A stretch of DNA of 5,323 bases from a bacterium (GTDB taxonomy: Bacteria; SZUA-182; SZUA-191; JAJRXT01), in the NCBI GenBank assembly GCA_024277605.1, contig JAJRUU010000156.1:1-5323 (forward strand). The letters are read 5' to 3'. The notes beneath the pieces are model-generated. The model was given only the letters and a program-made list of their open reading frames with translations, searched no databases and had not been told where the DNA came from. The stretch's first letter is position 1. Each line of letters opens with the position of its first letter. The position numbers were made by a program, and so were the translations under genes. Shown here piece by piece: positions 1-5,132 of the stretch.

Positions 1-137
1 ATAAATTTAAGCGTAAGTTTGCCGGAAAAACCGACTTTTGTATCAGGTTGATAATTAAAAAACGTTTGTCTGCGGATTTATTTATTAATTGCGGCTTGTT
101 CACTATTTTTGACAACTTAAGCCCGACAGACTCCTAG
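1..137 (+). CDS. possible 3' end of a plus-strand gene (partial, unrecognised)
   Basis: One plus-strand frame is open from the window edge (first full codon at position 3) to a TAG at 135-137, giving 44 residues that end in FDNLSPTDS. The fragment is rich in Lys, Phe, Leu and Ile, and I recognise no domain in it. The main support is position: the stop lies 13 bases before a well-formed plus-strand terminator, as expected for the end of a gene. Against it, the region is AT-rich, 44 open codons can occur by chance, and the opposite strand also has an open frame here. If real, the gene starts outside the window. This is a weak call. Confidence 0.25.
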   Translation, partial: KFKRKFAGKTDFCIRLIIKKRLSADLFINCGLFTIFDNLSPTDS

Positions 138-151
138 CCACCTGTTGTGGC
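137..151 (+). other. small hairpin just upstream of the terminator
   Basis: GCCAC (137-141) can pair with GTGGC (147-151) around the loop CTGTT. It touches the terminator stem that begins at base 151, so the two hairpins stand in tandem or compete for that one base. It may stabilise the 3' end of the transcript or be part of the terminator structure. No known RNA family was recognised. Confidence 0.35.
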
Positions 152-173
152 CGGACAAAAGTCCGGTTTTATT
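151..173 (+). terminator. Rho-independent terminator, plus strand
   Basis: A perfect 6-bp GC-rich stem, CCGGAC (151-156) with GTCCGG (161-166), closes an AAAA loop and is followed directly by TTTTATT (167-173). This is the canonical intrinsic terminator form for plus-strand transcription. On the minus strand the hairpin is followed by CCACAAC, not a U-tract, so the signal is directional. It implies a plus-strand transcript arriving from left of the window, and it separates that unit from the gene at 370-800. Confidence 0.85.
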
Positions 174-176
174 GGT

Positions 177-195
177 TGAGCTAGTTGCAAAAGTC
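177..195 (+). repeat. left terminal inverted repeat
   Basis: TGAGCTAGTTGCAAAAGTC, paired with the arm at 304-322. Mismatches fall at positions 5 (C against G) and 8 (G against A) of the arm. It begins four bases after the terminator's T-rich tail. Confidence 0.7.
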
Positions 196-257
196 GTATT
201 TGGGTAGCCGCAGGCTTATAATCTGCGATTTGCAAGCCACACGAAAACAGCCAGTTA

Positions 258-275
258 CGCAAACTAAAGTTTGCG
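258..275. repeat. 8-bp palindrome inside the inverted-repeat element
   Basis: CGCAAACT (258-265) and AGTTTGCG (268-275) are perfect inverted copies separated by AA; as RNA this would more likely be a 7-bp stem with a TAAA loop. Its right arm overlaps TGCGGCT (272-278), which can instead pair with AGCCGCA at 206-212, so two mutually exclusive folds are possible. Confidence 0.6.
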
Positions 276-278
276 GCT

Positions 279-302
279 GGGACACGTCCCCCTTTAATTT
301 TT
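279..302 (+). terminator. possible weak terminator-like hairpin at the end of the element
   Basis: GGGAC (279-283) pairs with GTCCC (286-290) around AC, or as a 4-bp stem with a CACG loop. It is followed by CC and TTTAATTTTT (293-302). The T-rich tail resembles an intrinsic terminator, but the stem is short and the tail is offset by two C bases. It may simply be one of the element's palindromes. Confidence 0.3.
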
Positions 303-303
303 A

Positions 304-322
304 GACTTTTGCAATTACCTCA
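304..322 (-). repeat. right terminal inverted repeat
   Basis: GACTTTTGCAATTACCTCA is the inverted partner of 177-195, matching at 17 of 19 positions. It ends 47 bp before the start codon of the broken gene, so the element could contribute to or disrupt that gene's leader. Confidence 0.7.
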
Positions 323-355
323 GTTGTTAAAAATAGCATTAAACTATTCTTCATC

Positions 356-363
356 AGAGGAGG
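356..363 (+). promoter_or_regulatory. strong ribosome binding site for the gene at 370
   Basis: AGAGGAGG lies 6 bases before the ATG at 370-372, a near-perfect Shine-Dalgarno match at good spacing. It fixes the start of the frameshifted gene at 370 and argues against the downstream GTG at 522 as the natural start. A promoter is not obvious: TTGTTA (324-329) and TATTCT (345-350) are separated by only 15 bases. Confidence 0.75.
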
Positions 364-369
364 ATAAAA

Positions 370-800
370 ATGAAAATAGTAGTTAGTCTCACTTGTCAGG
401 ACATTCTTGATGATGTCAAAAATGTGTTGCGGTAATAAACCCGAAGCGTGCTGAAGAGATCATTTATACAACCGATGCTGATGTCGTTTTACGTGAGGTT
501 GCCGGTGATTTCCCTGTTTTCGTGGTATCGGCTCAGGTGTTTGATAAGGGACATCTGCTGGGCAGTGAATTGGCGGAGCAAGTTAAAGATATAAATTTCC
601 AGGCGCTTTTCTTCATTTATAGCATTGTTCCAGAGACTAGTAGCGGTGTCGACGGTTTTATTAAGAAGAATGAACCGGTCCTAAAAACGGGCAAATACAT
701 ATTGCTTACGGCTATTCTGACCAGCAAACTGGATGGCATAACCCCGGAAAGCTTAAAAGAAGCGTTTCCCACCATTGAATTAACCCCAGGTATGGACTGA
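370..800 (+). pseudogene. frameshifted gene, receiver-domain-like protein lacking the phosphoacceptor Asp
   Basis: From the ATG at 370, with a strong Shine-Dalgarno, the frame reads MKIVVSLTCQDILDDVKNVLR and then meets tandem TAA stops at 433-438. The next frame is open from 414 to the TGA at 798-800 and continues sensibly as INPKRAEEIIYTTDADVVLREV and onward. One added base restores the frame; the A5 run at 418-422 is the obvious site. The repaired product is about 143 residues, the size of a single CheY-like domain. Parts resemble that fold: a GSELAEQVKDIN helix after the third strand, a FFIYS strand with the usual Ser/Thr, and GVDGFIKK where a receiver has its conserved Lys. The expected Asp position reads VVSAQ, so phosphorylation is unlikely. 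The fold assignment is an inference from pattern alone. The break could be a real mutation, an assembly error in the homopolymer, or less likely recoding, since no slippery heptamer is apparent. The gene stands alone and converges on rsmA. Confidence 0.55.
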
Positions 801-813
801 AAACCTCTTTTTG

Positions 814-830
814 GCCCGAATTATTCAGGC
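814..830 (-). other. hairpin between convergent genes
   Basis: Read on the minus strand, GCCTGAA and TTCGGGC form a 7-bp stem, including one G-U pair, around a TAA loop; on the plus strand the same stem has a C-A mismatch. It sits 15-31 bases beyond the rsmA stop, a usual place for a terminator, but the bases after it on the minus strand are CAAAAAGAGG with no U-tract. It may be a transcript-stabilising hairpin or chance. Confidence 0.3.
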
Positions 831-844
831 TATGATGTACAAAC

Positions 845-1702
845 TTAATTTCGGTGCATGAGCCAAACATTATCAGCCAGCTCAGCAAAACCCTCTAGAC
901 TCAAGGTCTCTCCCCGAACACCAGGGTCTATTTTACTGCCGGTTAGAGCTTCCTTAAGTAATGCCGACGGCAAATTCAGGGTGGGGGCATGGGATAGTGC
1001 ATTATAAATGGTCTTTCGTCGCTGGGCGAAGGCGGCCCTTACCAGCTTAAAAAATAATCCCTCATCCCTAACCGCAACCCTTGGTTTTAACAAAGGGGTA
1101 AGCCTCACTACCGCCGAATCGACTTTCGGCCGGGGGCTGAAACATTCACTGGGGACGGGCATCAAGGACTCAATATGCATATGATATTGGAGGATAACCG
1201 TCAAACTGCCATAAGCCTTCGTGCCGGGGGTAGCCGCCAGACGCTGAACAAACTCGGCCTGGAGCATGACTATTATCTGTTCAAACAACAGCTTATGCTT
1301 TATCAGCTTTAACAAAATAGGGGTGGAGAGGTAATATGGCAGGTTGGCGACCAGCTTGAATCTGGCATCTGCGCTTTCCAAATATCGTTCAGCCAATTGC
1401 TGATAATCATATTTAGCGGCATCCGCCTGAATAATATCAATATTGTCTGAATCTTTCAAGGCCTGCTCTAAAAACTGACATAAGCGGGGGTCAATTTCTA
1501 AGGCAATAACTCGTTTTGCGGCTTGCGCTAAATACTGGGTAAGTTTGCCGGTTCCGGGGCCAATCTCTACTACCTGCTGGTTGGGGGTTATTTTTGCTGC
1601 GTAGACAATCTGCTTTAGTATCGGATGAGAAATGAGGTAGTGCTGCCCTAAATGTTTACGGGTCTGAGGAACCCGCATAAAATGGCCGTTCGGAGTGGGC
1701 AT
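845..1702 (-). CDS. rsmA: 16S rRNA (adenine(1518)-N(6)/adenine(1519)-N(6))-dimethyltransferase RsmA
   Basis: This cytoplasmic enzyme uses S-adenosylmethionine to dimethylate two adjacent adenines in the 3' terminal hairpin of 16S rRNA late in small-subunit assembly. The 285-residue length fits the family. Visible motifs are KHLGQHYL (16-23, the family N-terminal signature), VVEIGPGTGKLT (44-55, the SAM-binding glycine loop), the acidic end of strand 2 at ALEID (67-71), QADA (92-95), the catalytic motif NLPYYLSTP (120-128), and FSPRPKV (188-194). The small C-terminal helical domain carries the AFAQRRKTI segment typical of RsmA/KsgA. The ATG at 1702 has AAGGGA 8 bases upstream, overlapping the stop codon of the preceding gene, which suggests translational coupling; a second Met at residue 9 is an alternative start. 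It is the last gene of the operon. Association with pdxA is known from the E. coli surA-pdxA-ksgA cluster. Confidence 0.96.
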   Translation of the reverse strand: MPTPNGHFMRVPQTRKHLGQHYLISHPILKQIVYAAKITPNQQVVEIGPGTGKLTQYLAQAAKRVIALEIDPRLCQFLEQALKDSDNIDIIQADAAKYDYQQLAERYLESADARFKLVANLPYYLSTPILLKLIKHKLLFEQIIVMLQAEFVQRLAATPGTKAYGSLTVILQYHMHIESLMPVPSECFSPRPKVDSAVVRLTPLLKPRVAVRDEGLFFKLVRAAFAQRRKTIYNALSHAPTLNLPSALLKEALTGSKIDPGVRGETLSLEGFAELADNVWLMHRN

Positions 1703-1714
1703 TGCGGCTGTCCC

Positions 1715-2644
1715 TTATGGCGAGGTATAGCTTATTTGGTTTAATTTCCCAATAATATCTCCCATCCCGATGGCATCTTCAGCTATGCCTTCTAACGGGA
1801 CTAAATCTTCAGACATTAAAGCCCAAAGGAGGCCTTCTTTGGTGCCGAAGATATCCTTATCCACCTTAATCCTCATCACCATACCCGGAGCATCATCCCA
1901 ACCTTGCCTGCTGCGCTGTTTTTTTTCCTGCTTATTATTCAACACATCTACTATATATTTATCTATGCCTTTATCGGGAATGGAGGGAATCCAATATTTT
2001 TTTCCTCTTTGAATATTTCCGAATGCTCCCGCTCTGAAATTATAAAAGGCGGAGAGAATATCGTGATAGGTTGTCCCTTCAGGAATATCATAACAGTTCT
2101 GGCTTACGGTACGGTGATTGCGCACGATAGCATAATCTATCCTGCTAGCTTCATAATCGAACCAGCTAAAGCTCTGATCTATAAAATTGCCTATAGTTAC
2201 TGCCCTTTCAAACTGCAAAGGGCGCAAGTACCGCCCATCAGGGGTCTCTTCCATATAAGAAACATAGCGATTCTCGCGATAGTCAGTCAACCAGCCCACC
2301 ACGCCCCTGGTCTTGGCCCACATGGTAGCCTTATATTGACCGCTGGCATCATCCTGCTGAAAGCTAATAACGCAATCCGCCACATGGCTGAACAAAAATA
2401 CCCCCAGATGATAATCCAGTTTTTCTCCTAAAAATCGCTGGGCAATAGATTGGACTTTAGCTCTCCTAGCGGCGGTTTTATTCACCAGACCAGGTCTATT
2501 GCCAGCCCAGGCGATTGTGTCGCCGATGCGTACCCCCTGATTATTGAACACTAACCAGCCCAAAAGGAGTAAGCTCAACAAGGCCGGCGCTATCCGATAT
2601 TTGAATTTCGATTTAATCAACATACATGCACCCAGAACTTTCAT
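1715..2644 (-). CDS. exported DUF3108-like protein
   Basis: The 309-residue product starts with a basic stretch and a hydrophobic segment (about residues 18-33), then an AWA-G sequence (45-48) that could be a signal-peptidase site. It is therefore either secreted across the inner membrane or anchored in it. The rest looks soluble and strand-rich. The pattern fits DUF3108, a family of mostly diderm envelope proteins of unclear role: a WAKTRGVVGWLTDYRENRY segment (109-127), DILSAFYNFR (195-204), and a C-terminal MVMRIKVDKDIFGTKEG (254-270) leading to LVPLEG (280-285). This family call is from memory of the pattern, not a search. The ATG at 2644 lies 14 bases after the pdxA stop and has no good Shine-Dalgarno; Met8 is an alternative start that still leaves the full signal segment. 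The company of an MlaF-like ATPase suggests an envelope role. A long plus-strand frame over 1904-2431 is its antisense shadow. Confidence 0.7.
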   Translation of the reverse strand: MKVLGACMLIKSKFKYRIAPALLSLLLLGWLVFNNQGVRIGDTIAWAGNRPGLVNKTAARRAKVQSIAQRFLGEKLDYHLGVFLFSHVADCVISFQQDDASGQYKATMWAKTRGVVGWLTDYRENRYVSYMEETPDGRYLRPLQFERAVTIGNFIDQSFSWFDYEASRIDYAIVRNHRTVSQNCYDIPEGTTYHDILSAFYNFRAGAFGNIQRGKKYWIPSIPDKGIDKYIVDVLNNKQEKKQRSRQGWDDAPGMVMRIKVDKDIFGTKEGLLWALMSEDLVPLEGIAEDAIGMGDIIGKLNQISYTSP

Positions 2645-2658
2645 GAAAAACTATAACG

Positions 2659-3657
2659 CTAACCCGCTGTTAACTTAAGCTGACTGGCCAGTTTGAGAGC
2701 AGCCAGCAAACTGGCAGGATCAGCTAACCCCTTACCCGCAATATCCCAGGCACACCCATGCCCCACTGAGGTACGTATAATGGGTAATCCCAAGGTGATA
2801 TTTACCGCCTCTCGCGGTGCGCTCATCTTAAGTGGAATTAACCCCTGATCGTGATACATGACCAGCACTGCATCGAACTCACCAGCAAGCGCACGGTAAA
2901 ACAGGCTATCGGCCGACAAGGCGCCCCATACCGCTATGCCTGATTTTTGGGCTTGTTCAACTGCGGGTTGTATGTGTTCCTGCTCCTCTTTGCCCAGCAC
3001 TCCCCCCTCCCCTGCATGAGGGTTCAACGCCGCCACTGCAATACGCGGTTTTTGCACTCCCCACTGCGGCAAACAGCGGTGCAGCAGATGAATTATCCGT
3101 AAAATCTTATCCGCCGTAAGCTGAGAAGCCACATGGCTAAGCGGCAAATGTGTGGTCACCAATACTACCCGTAAACCACCCCCAACCAGCATCATAGCAT
3201 AGTCATGGGTGTGGGTTAACTCAGCCAATAATTCAGTATGACCGGGATAATTATAACCTGCCTGATGTAAGGCTTGCTTACTGATGGGGGCGGTAGTAAT
3301 GGCCGCAATTTTACTATTTTTGGCCAGCTCCACCGCAGTGTTTATATATTGATACGCCGCCTCTCCGGTATACTTATTGGGCTGTCCCGGTGTTATCTGC
3401 GGCAGGTTAAGCTGGGGAAAGTCCCAGATGGATATTTGGCCGGGCCTGAATGTCGCCTGATCCAGGCTTTCATTTACCGGCGCTAATTTAAGCGAGAGTC
3501 CCAGGCTTTTTTGGGCGGCTTCTACTATCGAGAGATTACCTATTACCAGCGGGCGACAGAAATTATATACATCAGGTAAGCTAAGCGCCTTTAATATTAT
3601 TTCCGGCCCGATTCCAGCCACATCCCCCAGGGTGATACCGATTATGGGCAATTCCAT
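2659..3657 (-). CDS. pdxA: 4-hydroxythreonine-4-phosphate dehydrogenase PdxA
   Basis: PdxA oxidises 4-phosphohydroxy-L-threonine with NAD(P)+; the product decarboxylates to 3-amino-1-hydroxyacetone phosphate, which PdxJ uses to make pyridoxine 5'-phosphate. The 332-residue length is normal. Motifs run in family order: GITLGDVAGIGPEI (7-20), TTAPISKQAL (121-130), YPGHTELLA (137-145) with likely metal ligand His140, ALNPHAGEGG (210-219) with His214, YHDQGLIPLK (269-278) with His270, and RTSVGHGCAWDIAGKG (296-311). The last motif commonly reads SVDHG in pyridoxine-pathway PdxA; here Asp is Gly, so a related PdxA2-type phosphosugar-acid dehydrogenase cannot be excluded. The start has AAGGGA five bases upstream, inside the last codons of the ATPase gene, and only 2 bases separate the genes, so translation is probably coupled. 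The cluster with rsmA supports a housekeeping role. Confidence 0.93.
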   Translation of the reverse strand: MELPIIGITLGDVAGIGPEIILKALSLPDVYNFCRPLVIGNLSIVEAAQKSLGLSLKLAPVNESLDQATFRPGQISIWDFPQLNLPQITPGQPNKYTGEAAYQYINTAVELAKNSKIAAITTAPISKQALHQAGYNYPGHTELLAELTHTHDYAMMLVGGGLRVVLVTTHLPLSHVASQLTADKILRIIHLLHRCLPQWGVQKPRIAVAALNPHAGEGGVLGKEEQEHIQPAVEQAQKSGIAVWGALSADSLFYRALAGEFDAVLVMYHDQGLIPLKMSAPREAVNITLGLPIIRTSVGHGCAWDIAGKGLADPASLLAALKLASQLKLTAG

Positions 3658-3659
3658 AT

Positions 3660-4409
3660 CTATCCCTTAGCGGTAATAGGTCCTACCGCACTGCCGGTAA
3701 TAAATTGTTTGACTATGGGGCTGGCGGTATTCTTGATCGCATCAGGCGTCCCCACTTCGATAATCTTGCCTTCATAAAGCATGGCAATGCGGTCAGCTAT
3801 TTTATAAGCGCTTACCATATCATGGGTAATGGTCAGTGAGGTAACCTGTAATTTATGTTTCATATCAATAATTAAATCATTGATCGCATCCGCCATAATG
3901 GGATCCAGCCCGGTGGTAGGTTCATCATAAAGCAGAATCCGGGGCTCCATGGCAATTGCCCGCGCCAGCCCTACCCGCTTTTTCATACCTCCGGAGAGTT
4001 CGGCCGGTTTCAAATCCTCTACCCCTGACAGCCCCACCATCTCCAATTTTTGAGCTACCAGTTTTCTGATTTCTTTTTCAGGTAAGTCGGTGTGCTCAAT
4101 TAAGCTAAAGCCCACATTTTCCCATACATACATAGAGTCAAAGAGCGCCGCCATCTGAAACAACATACCAAAATTCTTGCGTAGCTCGCTTAATTCCTTA
4201 TCAGGCATATGAGTAATATCTTCTCCATCAATCAGCACCTGGCCCGAATCGGCTTTCAATAATCCGATAACATGCTTCATCAGCACACTTTTACCGCAAC
4301 CGCTGCCACCGATAACCACCATTGACTCACCATTCTCAATGTGCAGGTTCACCCCCTGGAGTACCGGCTTATGGCCATAGCTTTTATATAAATCAACTAC
4401 TTTGATCAT
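3660..4409 (-). CDS. mlaF: ABC transporter ATPase, MlaF type (phospholipid transport)
   Basis: This is a 249-residue ATP-binding subunit that would sit on the cytoplasmic face of an inner-membrane permease and drive lipid movement between membranes. All nucleotide-binding elements are intact: Walker A GGSGCGKS (34-41), Q-loop Gln85 in LFQMAALFDSM, signature LSGGM (138-142), Walker B ILLYDEP (158-164) with catalytic Glu163, D-loop GLD (167-169) and switch His196. The MlaF/Ttg2A subgroup is suggested by FQMAALFDSMYVWENVGF (84-101), SGGMKKRVGLARA (139-151) and the C-terminal PIVKQFITGSAVGP (231-244). Start and preceding stop are 3 bases apart, with only a weak Shine-Dalgarno, so it probably depends on translation of the upstream gene. 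MlaE permease and MlaD MCE protein are not adjacent on either side within the window, which is unusual; they may lie elsewhere in the genome. The symbol is by family resemblance. Confidence 0.85.
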   Translation of the reverse strand: MIKVVDLYKSYGHKPVLQGVNLHIENGESMVVIGGSGCGKSVLMKHVIGLLKADSGQVLIDGEDITHMPDKELSELRKNFGMLFQMAALFDSMYVWENVGFSLIEHTDLPEKEIRKLVAQKLEMVGLSGVEDLKPAELSGGMKKRVGLARAIAMEPRILLYDEPTTGLDPIMADAINDLIIDMKHKLQVTSLTITHDMVSAYKIADRIAMLYEGKIIEVGTPDAIKNTASPIVKQFITGSAVGPITAKG

Positions 4410-4412
4410 TTC

Positions 4413-4997
4413 TTAGTTTGATTTAAGCCCTTCCCTTACCTGCTTATTAGCCTCGATTAAGCGAGTCATTTTGTCCTTGGACTGTTGATACGTATTTTCC
4501 CTTAATGACAATAGCACCAGCCTGCCTGCAACAGTCACCACGCCTGGGATTTCAGGCACTTCACGCAATGAATTGTCCTGGGATATGGCTTCGGCTTCAC
4601 GCTGTATTTCCTGTTCATCAAACAATTCCTCAAAGGCATACTTATATCTCAACCTCACGTAATCCCGCTTTTTTATCTCTTGCTCACCAATTGTTTGAAC
4701 TATGTCATCCATACCGGCATATTCCGGCTTTTTGGGGGATCTAGCACAAAACTTTTTAATGGCTTCAAAAAACTTGCCAGGAGTTTGTTTGCCTGTTAGT
4801 TCTTCTATGGGAATTTTGGAACTAACCTCAAACTCTATGCCGCCTTCAACCGGAAATATCTGACCGATTTCATAGGTAATTCCAGTTATGTGAAAGCGAT
4901 CCCCTTTCTTTGGCGCATAGGCCTGCTTTAATTCCGCCACCAGCCTATCCCGTCCTTCTGAAGCATACTTTTGAAATAGCAAATGCCTTAAGTTCAT
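4413..4997 (-). CDS. unrecognised 194-residue soluble protein, first gene of the operon
   Basis: I do not recognise this protein. It has no signal peptide or membrane segment, is highly charged, and has a single cysteine (Cys84). Residues about 30-60 look like a small beta domain (GDRFHITGITYEIGQIFPVEGGIEFEVSS), the middle is Lys/Glu-rich and probably helical (RDYVRLRYKYAFEELFDEQEIQREAEAI, roughly 111-138), residues 147-165 form a hydrophobic strand-like patch ending in LVLLSLRE, and the tail (168-194) is helical and basic. The start is firm: AGGAGG (5007-5012) lies 9 bases before the ATG, the best ribosome site in the operon. It ends 3 bases before the ATPase gene and so is surely cotranscribed with it. 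That position suggests a link with the ATPase or simply the head of the operon; no function can be given. Confidence 0.8.
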   Translation of the reverse strand: MNLRHLLFQKYASEGRDRLVAELKQAYAPKKGDRFHITGITYEIGQIFPVEGGIEFEVSSKIPIEELTGKQTPGKFFEAIKKFCARSPKKPEYAGMDDIVQTIGEQEIKKRDYVRLRYKYAFEELFDEQEIQREAEAISQDNSLREVPEIPGVVTVAGRLVLLSLRENTYQQSKDKMTRLIEANKQVREGLKSN

Positions 4998-5006
4998 CAG
5001 TTTAAA

Positions 5007-5012
5007 CCTCCT
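5007..5012 (-). promoter_or_regulatory. ribosome binding site AGGAGG of the operon's first gene
   Basis: On the minus strand AGGAGG precedes the ATG at 4997 by 9 bases. It decides the start of the 194-residue protein. The upstream gap (to 5132) contains no convincing promoter: TTGAAG and TAAGAT occur on the minus strand but only 15 bases apart. Confidence 0.75.
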
Positions 5013-5072
5013 GGAAAAAAGTTGTTAAAATCTTAATGCAGCAACCAATGCTTCAATCTACCATGAATAAAT

Positions 5073-5115
5073 AACCCCACTTCATCGGCGCTTGCAGCCT
5101 CATTTTGGGGTTTTT
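5073..5115. terminator. possible weak terminator between the nrnA-like gene and the operon
   Basis: AACCCCA (5073-5079) pairs with TGGGGTT (5106-5112) across a 26-base interior, which holds a small inner stem GGC/GCC. On the minus strand, downstream of the nrnA-like stop, the stem is followed by ATTTATT; on the plus strand it is followed by TTT. The long loop and imperfect tails make it a weak candidate. If it works, the operon has its own promoter; if not, transcription may run through from the phosphoesterase gene. Confidence 0.35.
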
Positions 5116-5132
5116 ATAATGCTTATACTCTA

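Larger units (their letters stand above)
177..322. mobile_element. MITE- or REP-like element with 19-bp terminal inverted repeats
   Basis: The left end TGAGCTAGTTGCAAAAGTC (177-195) matches the reverse complement of the right end (304-322) at 17 of 19 positions, with an uninterrupted 11-bp core TTGCAAAAGTC. The 108 bp between hold no plausible gene but are full of palindromes: AGCCGCA (206-212) with TGCGGCT (272-278), CGCAAACT (258-265) with AGTTTGCG (268-275), and GGGAC (279-283) with GTCCC (286-290). Non-coding, short, terminally inverted and internally foldable DNA is the pattern of a miniature inverted-repeat element moved by a transposase elsewhere. No clear target-site duplication is visible in the flanks (ATTGGT on the left, GTTGTT on the right). 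Alternatives are a structured untranslated RNA or an old repeat. The inverted repeats are directly seen; mobility is inferred. Confidence 0.55.

Noticed and set aside
33..44. Extra copy of the inverted-repeat core (GACTTTTG at 33-40)
   Set aside because: Only about 10 bases resemble the right arm at 304-322 and the match does not extend; likely chance in AT-rich DNA.
100..176. Riboswitch or cobalamin-type leader around GCCAC
   Set aside because: The short GCCAC match is not accompanied by other conserved blocks of any riboswitch I know, and a terminator hairpin explains the structure.
414..438. Programmed ribosomal frameshift in the 370-800 gene
   Set aside because: The shift needed is -1 (or +2), and no X-XXY-YYZ heptamer in the right phase or clear downstream pseudoknot was found; a mutation or read error in A5 is simpler.
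522..800. Stand-alone 92-residue gene starting at GTG 522
   Set aside because: The same frame is open and protein-like well upstream of 522 (back to 414), and the strong ribosome site is at 356-363, so 522 is not the natural start; the frame is the rear part of the frameshifted gene.
1904..2431. 175-codon plus-strand open frame opposite the DUF3108-like gene
   Set aside because: It lies wholly antisense to a coherent exported protein, lacks a good ribosome site, and its runs of Ile and Phe come from reading the other strand. Treated as a shadow.
3274..3486. Short plus-strand frames over pdxA and over the 194-residue gene (4505-4744)
   Set aside because: Both are antisense to well-supported genes and show no ribosome site or recognisable content.
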